DNA of 64,000 nucleotides. Origin: Dyadobacter sp. CY347 (GTDB lineage: Bacteria; Bacteroidota; Bacteroidia; Cytophagales; Spirosomataceae). Made by a program: the position numbers and the translations under genes. The number at the start of each line of letters is the position of its first letter. Position 1 is the stretch's first letter. The stretch is taken from NCBI RefSeq assembly GCF_021502655.1, contig NZ_JAKFFT010000002.1:1116001-1180000 (forward strand), written 5' to 3'. The notes beneath the pieces are model-generated. The model saw nothing but the letters and a program-made list of their open reading frames with translations, did no database searches and had not been told where the DNA came from. Of the stretch, positions 8,684-15,493 are shown piece by piece.

Positions 8684-10051
8684 ATGAATGCAATGCCAAT
8701 ACATCAGCAAGAAGTTATTTGTGCGCTCGCAACTCCCTCAGGCGTAGGCGCAATCGCAGTAATCCGAGTTTCCGGCCTTGGGTCCATTTCCATGGTAAAA
8801 TCCATTTTTAAGGGCAAAAACCTGGAAGAAGCCGAAAGCCACACCGTGCATTTCGGAACAATCCAGCACAATGGTGAAATCATCGACGAAGTCCTCGTAA
8901 CCGTTTTTAAAACACCAAAATCTTTCACAAAAGAAGATTCCATAGAAATTTCCTGTCACGGCTCCGACTACATTATCAGGCAAATATTGAAATTGCTTAT
9001 TTCAAAAGGCGCCAGGATCGCCAAGCCAGGAGAATTCACACAACGCGCTTTTCTCAATGGCCAATTCGACCTTGTCCAAGCGGAAGCCGTAGCCGACTTG
9101 ATCGCAGCAGATTCCCAGGCCAGCCATAAAACAGCATTGAACCAGCTAAGAGGCGGCTTTTCCAAAAAATTAGCCTCATTACGCACCGAACTCATCCATT
9201 TCGCATCCTTAATAGAGCTCGAACTGGATTTCGGCGAAGAAGACGTAGAATTCGCCCAACGCGACGACCTACGCCGACTGATCGAAGCGTTACTAAGCAC
9301 CATTGCGCCACTGATCGATTCCTTCGATTTCGGCAATGCACTAAAAGAAGGCGTGCCGGTTGCCATTATCGGCTCCCCGAACGTCGGCAAATCCACATTG
9401 CTGAATGCGCTTTTAAACGAAGAAAAGGCCATAGTAACCAGCATTGCCGGCACCACCCGCGACGTTATCGAAGACACCATCGTCTTAGAAGGCCTGAAAT
9501 TCCGCTTCATCGACACCGCCGGAATTCGCGAAACGACAGATTTGGTGGAATCCATTGGCATTGAAAGGTCGAAAAATGCAATGGAGAAGGCGGACATTGT
9601 GATTTTTCTTTTCGATAGTTTGGAAACCTTGCAGGAAAACCAGCAACTAGCCGCATTGCTTCCGTCGGATAAGCAGGTTTTATATGTGCTAAATAAAATT
9701 GATACGGGGGAGATAGCCGCTGAAAGTTTAGGCGCGCTGCAAGAGAATGTCATTTCCATTTCTGCAAAGTCCCAAACCGGATTATCTCACCTGACCAATA
9801 AATTGGTTTCAATGGTTTACGGACAATCAGCGAGCGATACAGTGGTTACCAATCTGAGACATTACGAGCATTTGGTGAAGACGCATAATGCTTTAAGTGA
9901 TGTTTTGAATGGGTTGGAGACAGGGGTTACGGGGGATTTTCTGGCGCAGGATATCCGGTTGTCGCTGCATCACTTGGGTGAGATAACGGGGACGATTGTT
10001 ACGGATGATTTATTGGATAATATTTTTTCGAAGTTTTGTATCGGAAAGTAA
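8684..10051 (+). CDS. mnmE: tRNA uridine-5-carboxymethylaminomethyl(34) synthesis GTPase
   Basis: Works with MnmG to modify the wobble uridine (cmnm5U34) of several tRNAs. The 455-residue protein has the N-terminal formyl-THF-binding/dimerisation domain (residues 1-120), a helical domain, and the inserted G domain with GSPNVGKS (230-237), DTAG near 277, and NKID near 338. It ends in CIGK, the conserved C-terminal catalytic cysteine motif. All parts are intact. It is divergently transcribed from queE across 124 bases that include a CATATTTG box just upstream of the ATG, one base off the Bacteroidota -7 consensus. Confidence 0.97.
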   Translation: MNAMPIHQQEVICALATPSGVGAIAVIRVSGLGSISMVKSIFKGKNLEEAESHTVHFGTIQHNGEIIDEVLVTVFKTPKSFTKEDSIEISCHGSDYIIRQILKLLISKGARIAKPGEFTQRAFLNGQFDLVQAEAVADLIAADSQASHKTALNQLRGGFSKKLASLRTELIHFASLIELELDFGEEDVEFAQRDDLRRLIEALLSTIAPLIDSFDFGNALKEGVPVAIIGSPNVGKSTLLNALLNEEKAIVTSIAGTTRDVIEDTIVLEGLKFRFIDTAGIRETTDLVESIGIERSKNAMEKADIVIFLFDSLETLQENQQLAALLPSDKQVLYVLNKIDTGEIAAESLGALQENVISISAKSQTGLSHLTNKLVSMVYGQSASDTVVTNLRHYEHLVKTHNALSDVLNGLETGVTGDFLAQDIRLSLHHLGEITGTIVTDDLLDNIFSKFCIGK

Positions 10052-10100
10052 TATGGAGTAAGTAGCCCTCAGTAGGGATTATTTATACACTACGCAAAAT

Positions 10101-10507
10101 CAAATTGAAATATACCAGAGTAGTTATGAGCAAACTCAAATCAAAGTTCCAGGAAGATAATGTATGGCTAACCAATTTACAGTTGGTAGCATTGCTCGCT
10201 TCGAGCAAGGCGAACATCAGTGAGCACATCAAGAATATCTTTTATGTCCAATGAGCTGGATGAATCGGCAACTGTTCGGAAATTCCGAACAGTTCAACAG
10301 GAGGGTAATCGTTTAATAGAGCGGGATCGTGTTCACTATAATTTGGATGTCATCATTGCTGTTGGGTACAGGGTAAACACCAAGCAAGGAACAAAATTCC
10401 GTCAATGGGCATCCCAGCGCTTGAAAGATTACTTAATCCATGGATACGCGATCAATGAACAGCGTCTAACTCAGAAAGAGCAACAAGTGCAAACTCTGAG
10501 TGTTTAA
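10101..10507 (+). pseudogene. RhuM-family (virulence protein RhuM / Fic-associated) gene remnant
   Basis: Three frames must be joined to read the protein: QIEIYQSSYEQTQIKV (frame of 10101), then FQEDNVWLTNLQLVALLASSKANISEHIKNIF (frame of 10147), then ELDESATVRKFRTVQQEGNR and NLDVIIAVGYRVNTKQGTKFRQWASQRLKDYL (frame of 10220). This is the order and wording of the N-terminal part of RhuM proteins (WLTQxQLAxLF, SxHIKNIFxxxELDE, YNLDVIIxVGYRVxSxxGTxFRxWA). Frameshifts near 10147 and 10250, and a stop at 10505-10507, leave about 130 of the usual ~330 residues. The gene is therefore dead. It marks the start of a decayed accessory patch after mnmE. Confidence 0.75.
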
Positions 10508-10645
10508 TAGAGACCAGTAGAATTCGTTAATCTTAACTACGGCCCACCTCGATCGAATGCTGCCCTTTGTCATAATGTGACTATTTAATACTGAGGAAAT
10601 GAAAGGCTGGTCAGAAAGTAGCAACTTCTGATTTAAATATTCTAC

Positions 10646-10653
10646 TATATTTG
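10646..10653 (+). promoter_or_regulatory. -7 promoter element upstream of the folded RNA
   Basis: TATATTTG, an exact match to the Bacteroidota -7 box TAnnTTTG. Transcription would be expected to start about 5-7 bases downstream, at or next to 10658, exactly where the long stem described below begins. No convincing -33 TTTG is seen. Confidence 0.45.
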
Positions 10654-10657
10654 CCCC

Positions 10658-10777
10658 GCAAACGTTACCAAAATTCTAATGATCTTTTTTCAAAATGCCA
10701 GGCCTGAAAAGTGGTCTTGGAGAAGCATACGGGTGCAAGTCCCGAGACCTGTCAAAGTTCGCTTTGGTGACGTTTGC
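10658..10777 (+). ncRNA. Candidate structured RNA (unassigned; possibly riboswitch-like)
   Basis: A 15-base helix closes the element: GCAAACGTTACCAAA (10658-10672) pairs with TTTGGTGACGTTTGC (10763-10777), one G-U pair. Inside, GGTCTTGG pairs with CCGAGACC (8 bp), enclosing GCAT-ACGG-GTGC. A promoter-like box sits just upstream. The 3' part AAGTCCCGAGACCTGTC resembles the B12 box of cobalamin riboswitches, and GCCCCGCAAACGTTA upstream resembles their CCCCGCAACTGTAA segment, but the conserved 5' core (GGGAA...GTGAAAATC) is not recognisable, so this may be a decayed riboswitch, another RNA class, or coincidence. The 3' strand of the closing helix can instead pair perfectly with 10821-10830, at the start of the next gene. 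Confidence 0.4.
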
Positions 10778-10818
10778 AGTGACTTCTCCTTTCATTTTCA
10801 TCTTAATCCATTTTCAAT

Positions 10819-11106
10819 TTGCAAACGTCAAATGGTCAGGGTGTTGGCTCAAATGTACATTCAGTCAACACAACGGTTGATGCCCGTCAAGCATCAAATG
10901 TCGGCAATCCGCTGACGACTTCACAAGCAGAGTTTCTTTATCTCATTGAATGTCACGGTTCTAGGGAGTTATCTCAATCCTTGAAGATGATCCATGATCT
11001 GGCACTTTATCATTCGGATGTTCCTTTTGGGGTGGCCGAAAAATCGGCGTTGTTTGATTTGAAAGTGCTTTGGGAGGGATTTGAGCGAATGCACCAAAAA
11101 GATTGA
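10819..11106 (+). CDS. Hypothetical protein
   Basis: Not recognised as a named family. The frame has no ATG; TTG 10819 is the first possible start after a stop at 10804. The first ~30 residues are polar and low in structure, while residues 33-92 (QAEFLYLIECHGSRELSQSL to LFDLKVLWEGFERM) look like a compact helical domain with normal codon use, so the 3' part is likely coding. The start region overlaps the sequence able to pair with the RNA element upstream (10821-10830), so translation may be controlled by that structure, or the 5' end of the gene may have been lost. A large palindrome follows the stop codon. Confidence 0.45.
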   Translation: MQTSNGQGVGSNVHSVNTTVDARQASNVGNPLTTSQAEFLYLIECHGSRELSQSLKMIHDLALYHSDVPFGVAEKSALFDLKVLWEGFERMHQKD

Positions 11107-11125
11107 AGTGTTAAAACGCATTTGT

Positions 11126-11174
11126 GATCTAGATTCAAAACTGTGACGCGACGTCGCAGTTTTGAATCTAGATC
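11126..11174. repeat. Perfect 18-bp inverted repeat (hairpin, possible terminator)
   Basis: GATCTAGATTCAAAACTG (11126-11143) and its exact complement (11157-11174) flank 13 bases that themselves contain GCGACGTCGC, a perfect palindrome. It lies 20 bases after the hypothetical gene. There is no T run on either side, so it may be a rho-independent-like stem, a transposon-end scar, or a protein site. Confidence 0.6.
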
Positions 11175-11203
11175 AGACAAAACCATTAATTTAGCGGGTA
11201 TAA

Positions 11204-11377
11204 GCTGATGTTATAAGCCATTTTGACGCCTGCCTCACAAAAGTATTAAGAATTAACAGGAACAACACCGCACATGATTATGGAGTGAATTTCGCCAACG
11301 AAACGCTTGTATTTTTACCGCAATTCATCATTGATGCGGCGGATCTTTCGGTAATTCTCAGAAACCAAGACGCTTAA
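11204..11377 (+). pseudogene. Remnant of a HEPN (nucleotidyltransferase substrate-binding) toxin
   Basis: An open frame without a start codon ends at TAA 11375-11377 and reads RNNTAHDYGVNFANETLVFL followed by PQFIIDAADLSVILRNQDA. The R-N-x-x-A-H motif is the RNase motif (Rx4-6H) of HEPN proteins in the MNT/HEPN pairs, normally at the C-terminal half of a ~130-residue protein. Only the last ~40-55 residues remain; the N-terminal helices have been replaced by unrelated sequence. It stands directly before the intact MNT gene, as in working HEPN-MNT operons. Confidence 0.6.
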
Positions 11378-11381
11378 TAAA

Positions 11382-11681
11382 ATGCTATTAAGAGAAAAAG
11401 ACAAAAATGCACTATATGCTATTTTCCAAAGCATCGCGACACCCATAGAAGTTTGGGCTTATGGTAGCCGGGTTAACGGAAAAGCACATAGTGGGAGCGA
11501 TTTGGATCTGGTGCTTCGTACGATGGATCTATCGCCGCTTTCGCTAGATGAATTTGATATTCTCAGTGAAAAAATCACGAATAGCAATATACCTATACTG
11601 GTTGAGTTGAGAGACTGGGCCAGACTGCCAGCCTCTTTTCATGATAATATACAGGCTAATTATGAGGTGTTTTTTAAGTAA
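11382..11681 (+). CDS. MNT-type minimal nucleotidyltransferase (antitoxin)
   Basis: A 99-residue stand-alone nucleotidyltransferase of the polymerase-beta superfamily. The fold signature GSRVNGKAHSGSDLDLVL (residues 28-45) gives the GS motif and the DxD metal pair (Asp41, Asp43); a further conserved acidic region is VELRDW. In complete systems MNT AMPylates the partner HEPN toxin and neutralises it. Here the HEPN gene just upstream (4-base gap) is only a fragment, so the antitoxin may be an orphan. The product is full length for the family. Confidence 0.82.
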   Translation: MLLREKDKNALYAIFQSIATPIEVWAYGSRVNGKAHSGSDLDLVLRTMDLSPLSLDEFDILSEKITNSNIPILVELRDWARLPASFHDNIQANYEVFFK

Positions 11682-11685
11682 CCCC

Positions 11686-12108
11686 TCACTCCCCCCAAAC
11701 CGTCACCATAACCCCTCTCGCGCCGCCGCGGTCTCGGTGCTCGCATAAATAAATGCCTTGCCAGGTTCCCAGGGCTAACCGGCCTTTGCTGATCGGGATC
11801 ATGACGGAGCTGCCTAGGAGGGAGGCTTTCAGGTGGGCTGGCATGTCGTCGGAGCCTTCGTAATCGTGTTGGTAGTCGGGGTCGTTTTCCTTGACGGTTT
11901 TGTTGAAATACATTTCGAAATCTTTCCTTACGGTGGGGTCGGCGTTTTCGTTGATGGTCAGCGAGGCGGAGGTGTGCTGGATGAAAACCTGGCACAGGCC
12001 AGTGGTGATCTCCGAAATCTGGGGCATTGCGTTGAGAATATCGCCGGTGATGAGGTGAAAACCCCGGCGCTTTTCGCGAAATGTTATACTCTGCTGAGAT
12101 ATTTTCAT
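11686..12108 (-). CDS. yjbQ: YjbQ family protein (UPF0047; secondary thiamine-phosphate synthase)
   Basis: A compact 140-residue enzyme of the YjbQ family. The family hallmark residues are present: the HTSASLTINENADPTVRKDFE segment (residues 45-65), the HDYEGSDDMPAHLKASLLGSS block, and the C-terminal LGTWQGIYLCEHRDRGGARGVMVTVWGE. Known members show weak thiamine-phosphate synthase activity, but their physiological role is unsettled. It converges with the MNT gene (5 bases between stops) and is divergent from the glycosyltransferase region. Confidence 0.9.
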   Translation of the reverse strand: MKISQQSITFREKRRGFHLITGDILNAMPQISEITTGLCQVFIQHTSASLTINENADPTVRKDFEMYFNKTVKENDPDYQHDYEGSDDMPAHLKASLLGSSVMIPISKGRLALGTWQGIYLCEHRDRGGARGVMVTVWGE

Positions 12109-12120
12109 CTGGTCAATGGG

Positions 12121-12150
12121 TTTGAAGGATCATGTTTGGAGCTACTTTTG
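12121..12150 (+). promoter_or_regulatory. Bacteroidota-type promoter
   Basis: TTTG (12121-12124), an 18-base spacer, then TACTTTTG (12143-12150), an exact TAnnTTTG box. It points toward the GT2 gene, leaving a leader of about 185 bases that contains a possible small membrane-protein frame. It lies just upstream of the divergent yjbQ start. Confidence 0.45.
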
Positions 12151-12189
12151 CATCTTCAAGCGTATGCAAAGTCTAAACCAAAACCTTCC

Positions 12190-12309
12190 GTGAAACAAGC
12201 CGTGAATCTGATTTTTACTACCGGAATTGCAATTGCCGCAATTTACGCCCTGAATCATTATATCGTAATGCAAGGTTTTTCATTTGCGTCGATTCTCAAT
12301 TTTTTGTAG
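12190..12309 (+). CDS. Possible 39-residue membrane peptide
   Basis: A frame from GTG 12190 to TAG 12307-12309 encodes one strongly hydrophobic segment (AVNLIFTTGIAIAAIYALNHYIV) with a basic start. It lies downstream of a good promoter and just ahead of the GT2 gene. There is no ATG start and no recognised family; the same frame runs on through yjbQ antisense, so chance openness cannot be excluded. Weak call. Confidence 0.25.
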   Translation: MKQAVNLIFTTGIAIAAIYALNHYIVMQGFSFASILNFL

Positions 12310-12342
12310 TAGCCTTGTTACCGAAATTTTAAGTCCATAAAC

Positions 12343-13164
12343 ATGATACCCGTTTCCGTACTGACAATAGTTAAATCGAGGCAAGAGGCGCTTCGCAACC
12401 TGGTCCTTGGGCTTGACAATGCTGAATGCTATCCGGCTGAGCTTATCATCGTAAATATGAATGAGCCTGAAAGTGAGCTCGTTTCGGAAAAGTTTCCTGT
12501 TCGCTCTTTCCGGTTTGATGATGCGGAAAAATTGCCACTCGCTGCCGCAAGGAACTTTGCAGCCAAACAGGCAGCTCACCCGTTTATGATCTTCCTGGAT
12601 GTGGATTGTATCCCTGCTCCAAACCTCGTAGAACAATATTTCAATGCTTGCCAGCAAGCGGAGCATCTGTGGATAGGGCCGGTTCGATATCTTCGTCAGG
12701 GCGCGACTTTGGAAACTGATTTTCTGTCAAAAATGGGGGAGTTAAGTACGCCGGATCCGGTGAGAGCCGATCTGCGTGAGGTGAACTACGCGTTTTTCTG
12801 GTCGCTTAATTTTGCGTGCAGCAAAAAAGTATACGAACGCATTGGTGGTTTTGATACCCGATTTACCGGATACGGTGCAGAAGATACGGATTTTGGTTTT
12901 ACAGCCCGGAAGCGGGGGGTGGAACTGAGTGTGGCCGATGCAGTAGCGTATCATCAATATCACGCAAGCTATAATCCCCCGCTTAATCATTTTGAAGACA
13001 TTCTCACGAATGCCAGGACGTTTTTTAATAAATGGCAAAAATGGCCTATGGAAGGCTGGCTGTTGAAATTTGTGAGCGCCGGATTGATAAAATGGGAGAA
13101 TGATAAGATTACAATCATCCGTAGGCCTACTGAAACGGAAGTCAGCCAGGCATTGAAATCATGA
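12343..13164 (+). CDS. Glycosyltransferase family 2 (galactosyltransferase-type C-terminus)
   Basis: Inverting GT-A transferase, 273 residues, soluble. The nucleotide-sugar half starts VSVLTIVKSRQEALRNLV and has the metal-binding DVD motif at residues 86-88 (FLDVDC). The C-terminal half carries IGGFDTRFTGYGAEDTDFGF, the acceptor-side motif of the glyco_transf_7C group. No membrane segment is present. It faces the next gene tail to tail: its stop TGA and that of the minus-strand gene form one TGATCA (13162-13167) with no spacer. With the two transferases and the MFS gene that follow it makes a small sugar-handling cluster; its acceptor is unknown. Confidence 0.88.
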   Translation: MIPVSVLTIVKSRQEALRNLVLGLDNAECYPAELIIVNMNEPESELVSEKFPVRSFRFDDAEKLPLAAARNFAAKQAAHPFMIFLDVDCIPAPNLVEQYFNACQQAEHLWIGPVRYLRQGATLETDFLSKMGELSTPDPVRADLREVNYAFFWSLNFACSKKVYERIGGFDTRFTGYGAEDTDFGFTARKRGVELSVADAVAYHQYHASYNPPLNHFEDILTNARTFFNKWQKWPMEGWLLKFVSAGLIKWENDKITIIRRPTETEVSQALKS

Positions 13165-14232
13165 TCACTTTCTAGGGAAATTAGTTTTCCAAAGGTTATG
13201 CAGCCGTTGCGCTACGTTGGCGAGGGCCGAGTTGGTCATAATGCCTTTCCAGGAATTTTGCGGGAGCTTATCGGCTTTCTGGATGATTGCTTGCCAGTCT
13301 GCACTTTGCAGATCCTGGGGTTGCACCAATATAGCTATTCCGTTCTTTTTCAATAGTTCAGCTTTTCGCAGTTGCTCCTGAAAAGGACGGTCTTCGGGTA
13401 TGCAGACGAACTTTTTGCCCAGATCGGCCATCTCCATGACAGTATTATGCCCTGCATTGCCGACAACAACATTACAGCGCGCCAACACAGGCGCCGGATC
13501 GTTCACCTGACCGTGAAAGACCACATTAGGCGCTGTAACACGCTCATTATCTTCAATATTTCCGATCACCTGAATAGATCTTTCGGCGCACTGCGTTGCG
13601 AGAGCATCAATAACCTTACCATTTATTGAAGTGCCACCCGAGCCCACAATGACCCCGATGGCAAGGTTATCCACGGTTTTGCTGCGCATTCCCTTTCCTG
13701 AATATTTTGAAAAACCTCCTGAAAAAAAGGTCTTTTTATTCACCCAGTCATGCGCAGAACGATTCATCAACTTCTCAGGCGATGGCGCGATCAGCAGCTG
13801 TGCGCACTCATAGGCGTGCAAATGGGCTGTATCGTCGCGGTCGCCATTCTGACGGATTACAACGGTCGGTATTCCGCATAATGTGGCTAGTAATGTTACC
13901 TCAACAGACACATCCACAATCAATATCACAGGATATAATGCACGCAATACGGCCGAAATCATCGCCGCACGACTGGCCACTTTTTCAACATTAACCGGCG
14001 CGTAATGCAAAAAACTGAGGTTCAACTGCGAAGCAAAACGATCCTTAGGTCCCGCAACATCAAGCGGGAGATCGATGCAACTTATTGTAATAGGAATAAT
14101 GTCCGCAAACCGTTTTAAATCGCTCCCGAGAAACGTAACACGGGTACCTTTCAGCTCCGAAGCAATCGCCAGCGCTCGCATCAGGTGTCCGGAACCGTGG
14201 TGGTGAATGTAGAAAGCAAAATTAGCTGACAT
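13165..14232 (-). CDS. MurG-like glycosyltransferase (GT28/GT-B)
   Basis: A 355-residue GT-B transferase. The N-terminus has the glycine-rich HHHGSGHLMRALAIASEL motif (residues 8-25) of MurG-like/UDP-sugar transferases; the C-terminal nucleotide-sugar site is GNAGHNTVMEMADLGKKFVC followed by PFQEQLRKAELL. It is the second gene of a minus-strand pair, overlapping the upstream GT4 gene by 11 bases, so translation is probably coupled. It is not MurG itself: it lacks a dcw context and has a different N-terminal half. Substrate unknown. Confidence 0.82.
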   Translation of the reverse strand: MSANFAFYIHHHGSGHLMRALAIASELKGTRVTFLGSDLKRFADIIPITISCIDLPLDVAGPKDRFASQLNLSFLHYAPVNVEKVASRAAMISAVLRALYPVILIVDVSVEVTLLATLCGIPTVVIRQNGDRDDTAHLHAYECAQLLIAPSPEKLMNRSAHDWVNKKTFFSGGFSKYSGKGMRSKTVDNLAIGVIVGSGGTSINGKVIDALATQCAERSIQVIGNIEDNERVTAPNVVFHGQVNDPAPVLARCNVVVGNAGHNTVMEMADLGKKFVCIPEDRPFQEQLRKAELLKKNGIAILVQPQDLQSADWQAIIQKADKLPQNSWKGIMTNSALANVAQRLHNLWKTNFPRK

Positions 14233-15319
14233 CCGCTTTGATCTTTACGCTGATCGTTTCAAAAGCTATTTTTTCAAACAATGCTTCATAGGCGTCAACC
14301 ATTTTCTCTACATCAAACAAATTCTCAGCACGCTGCCGACATTCGGCGCGGTCCAGCTGTTCCGCTGCCAGGATGGAATCCGCCAGTTCCTGCACATCGT
14401 CCCCGCTGCATAAGCGGCCCGTTTTCTCATTCAGTAATTGGGGTAATGCACCCTTTGCAATGCCTGCCACCGGCGTTCCGCAAGCCAGCGACTCGGCAAC
14501 CACCAGCCCGAAAGGTTCGTCCCAGCAGGGCGTGATCAGGGATACAGTTGCATTTCCAATCAGTTCGTTAAGCTGTATATGGTCACAGGATCCCAGCAAT
14601 TCGATGGAATCATCAAGGCGTGGCACAATGTGGGTTTCGTAATAATGCTGGTCGCTGATAGCCCCGGCGACTTTCATTTTTTTGCCAGCAAGTTTGGCCG
14701 CATCCATGGCCAGGTGCAAGCCCTTATCCGGATGTATCCGCCCAAACCACATGATATACCCGCGGTCATTTTCAGGATAGAATTGCCATGTTGCCAGATC
14801 GATGCCATTATGAATGACGTCACAATGCGGGGCGTATTCCTTCCAGTTCTCTGCATTGGTTTTTGAAACCGATACATATTTAACCCGCCCGTAACTTTGT
14901 TCGCGGCGGATCGCATTTTTCAGTTCAAAAATAGGCGGCGTGTGGAGCACGGTAACCATAGGCGCCTGCACAAGGGCCGACATCATGATCGGAACGTAAT
15001 TAAGACTGTTATTAAAAATTACATCCAGCTCGTCCTTGTCTATTTCCTGCATCATTTCAACGTAGGCGTGATGTGTGGAAATATATTCTGTGCTCAGCTG
15101 GCGGGATGTAAACTGCGAGGAGGTGATGGGCTGATAATCTTCCTCACAAAGGATCGGCCTGACATTCAGAATGGGGTCGGAGCCGGCACAGGCGTACAAG
15201 AGCACATCGTGCCCCCGCGCGAGCAGTCTTTGACAAATATCATAGGTAAACGCTTCCAGTCCTCCCATAAATGGTTTGGAAATCGGATATTTCAGGTGAG
15301 CAATGATTCCAATTTTCAT
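14222..15319 (-). CDS. Glycosyltransferase family 4
   Basis: Retaining GT-B transferase of 365 residues. The N-terminal KPFMGGLEAFTYDICQRLLARGHDV (residues 15-39) is the acceptor-side GG(x)E motif; the donor-side has WFGRIHPDKGLHLAMDAAK and the C-terminal EPFGLVVAESLACGTPVAGI with the paired glutamates of GT4 enzymes. It is first in the two-gene minus-strand operon and divergent from the MFS gene over 174 bases. That spacer contains a short GCAGCC/GGCTGC hairpin. Comparable GT4 genes make glycolipids or capsule; no lipid or capsule export genes are seen here other than the MFS protein. Confidence 0.88.
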   Translation of the reverse strand: MKIGIIAHLKYPISKPFMGGLEAFTYDICQRLLARGHDVLLYACAGSDPILNVRPILCEEDYQPITSSQFTSRQLSTEYISTHHAYVEMMQEIDKDELDVIFNNSLNYVPIMMSALVQAPMVTVLHTPPIFELKNAIRREQSYGRVKYVSVSKTNAENWKEYAPHCDVIHNGIDLATWQFYPENDRGYIMWFGRIHPDKGLHLAMDAAKLAGKKMKVAGAISDQHYYETHIVPRLDDSIELLGSCDHIQLNELIGNATVSLITPCWDEPFGLVVAESLACGTPVAGIAKGALPQLLNEKTGRLCSGDDVQELADSILAAEQLDRAECRQRAENLFDVEKMVDAYEALFEKIAFETISVKIKADVS

Positions 15320-15493
15320 GTCGTTGTTGGTAGAGTTTGATGCTGAATGTGTATTGATAAAGTGTAGTTTTAATACTAGTGCAGCCTGGGCTGCGTTGTA
15401 GCGTCATAGAAAATCGTGCCGGTGCAGGATACTTTGCTTTTGTGCCTGGTATGGATTTTAAATTGCACCATCGTTATCAAAAATTGAAGCATT

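Noticed and set aside
8968..9759. 263-residue minus-strand frame inside mnmE
   Set aside because: Serine-rich shadow of the mnmE codons, no homology pattern and fully antisense to a conserved gene.
10711..10760. tRNA (T-arm-like CGGGTGCAAGTCCCG)
   Set aside because: No acceptor stem, anticodon arm or CCA; better explained by the local stem-loops of the RNA candidate.
10679..10915. Overlapping plus-strand frames across the folded RNA
   Set aside because: They follow the stem sequences, show no protein-like pattern and conflict with each other.
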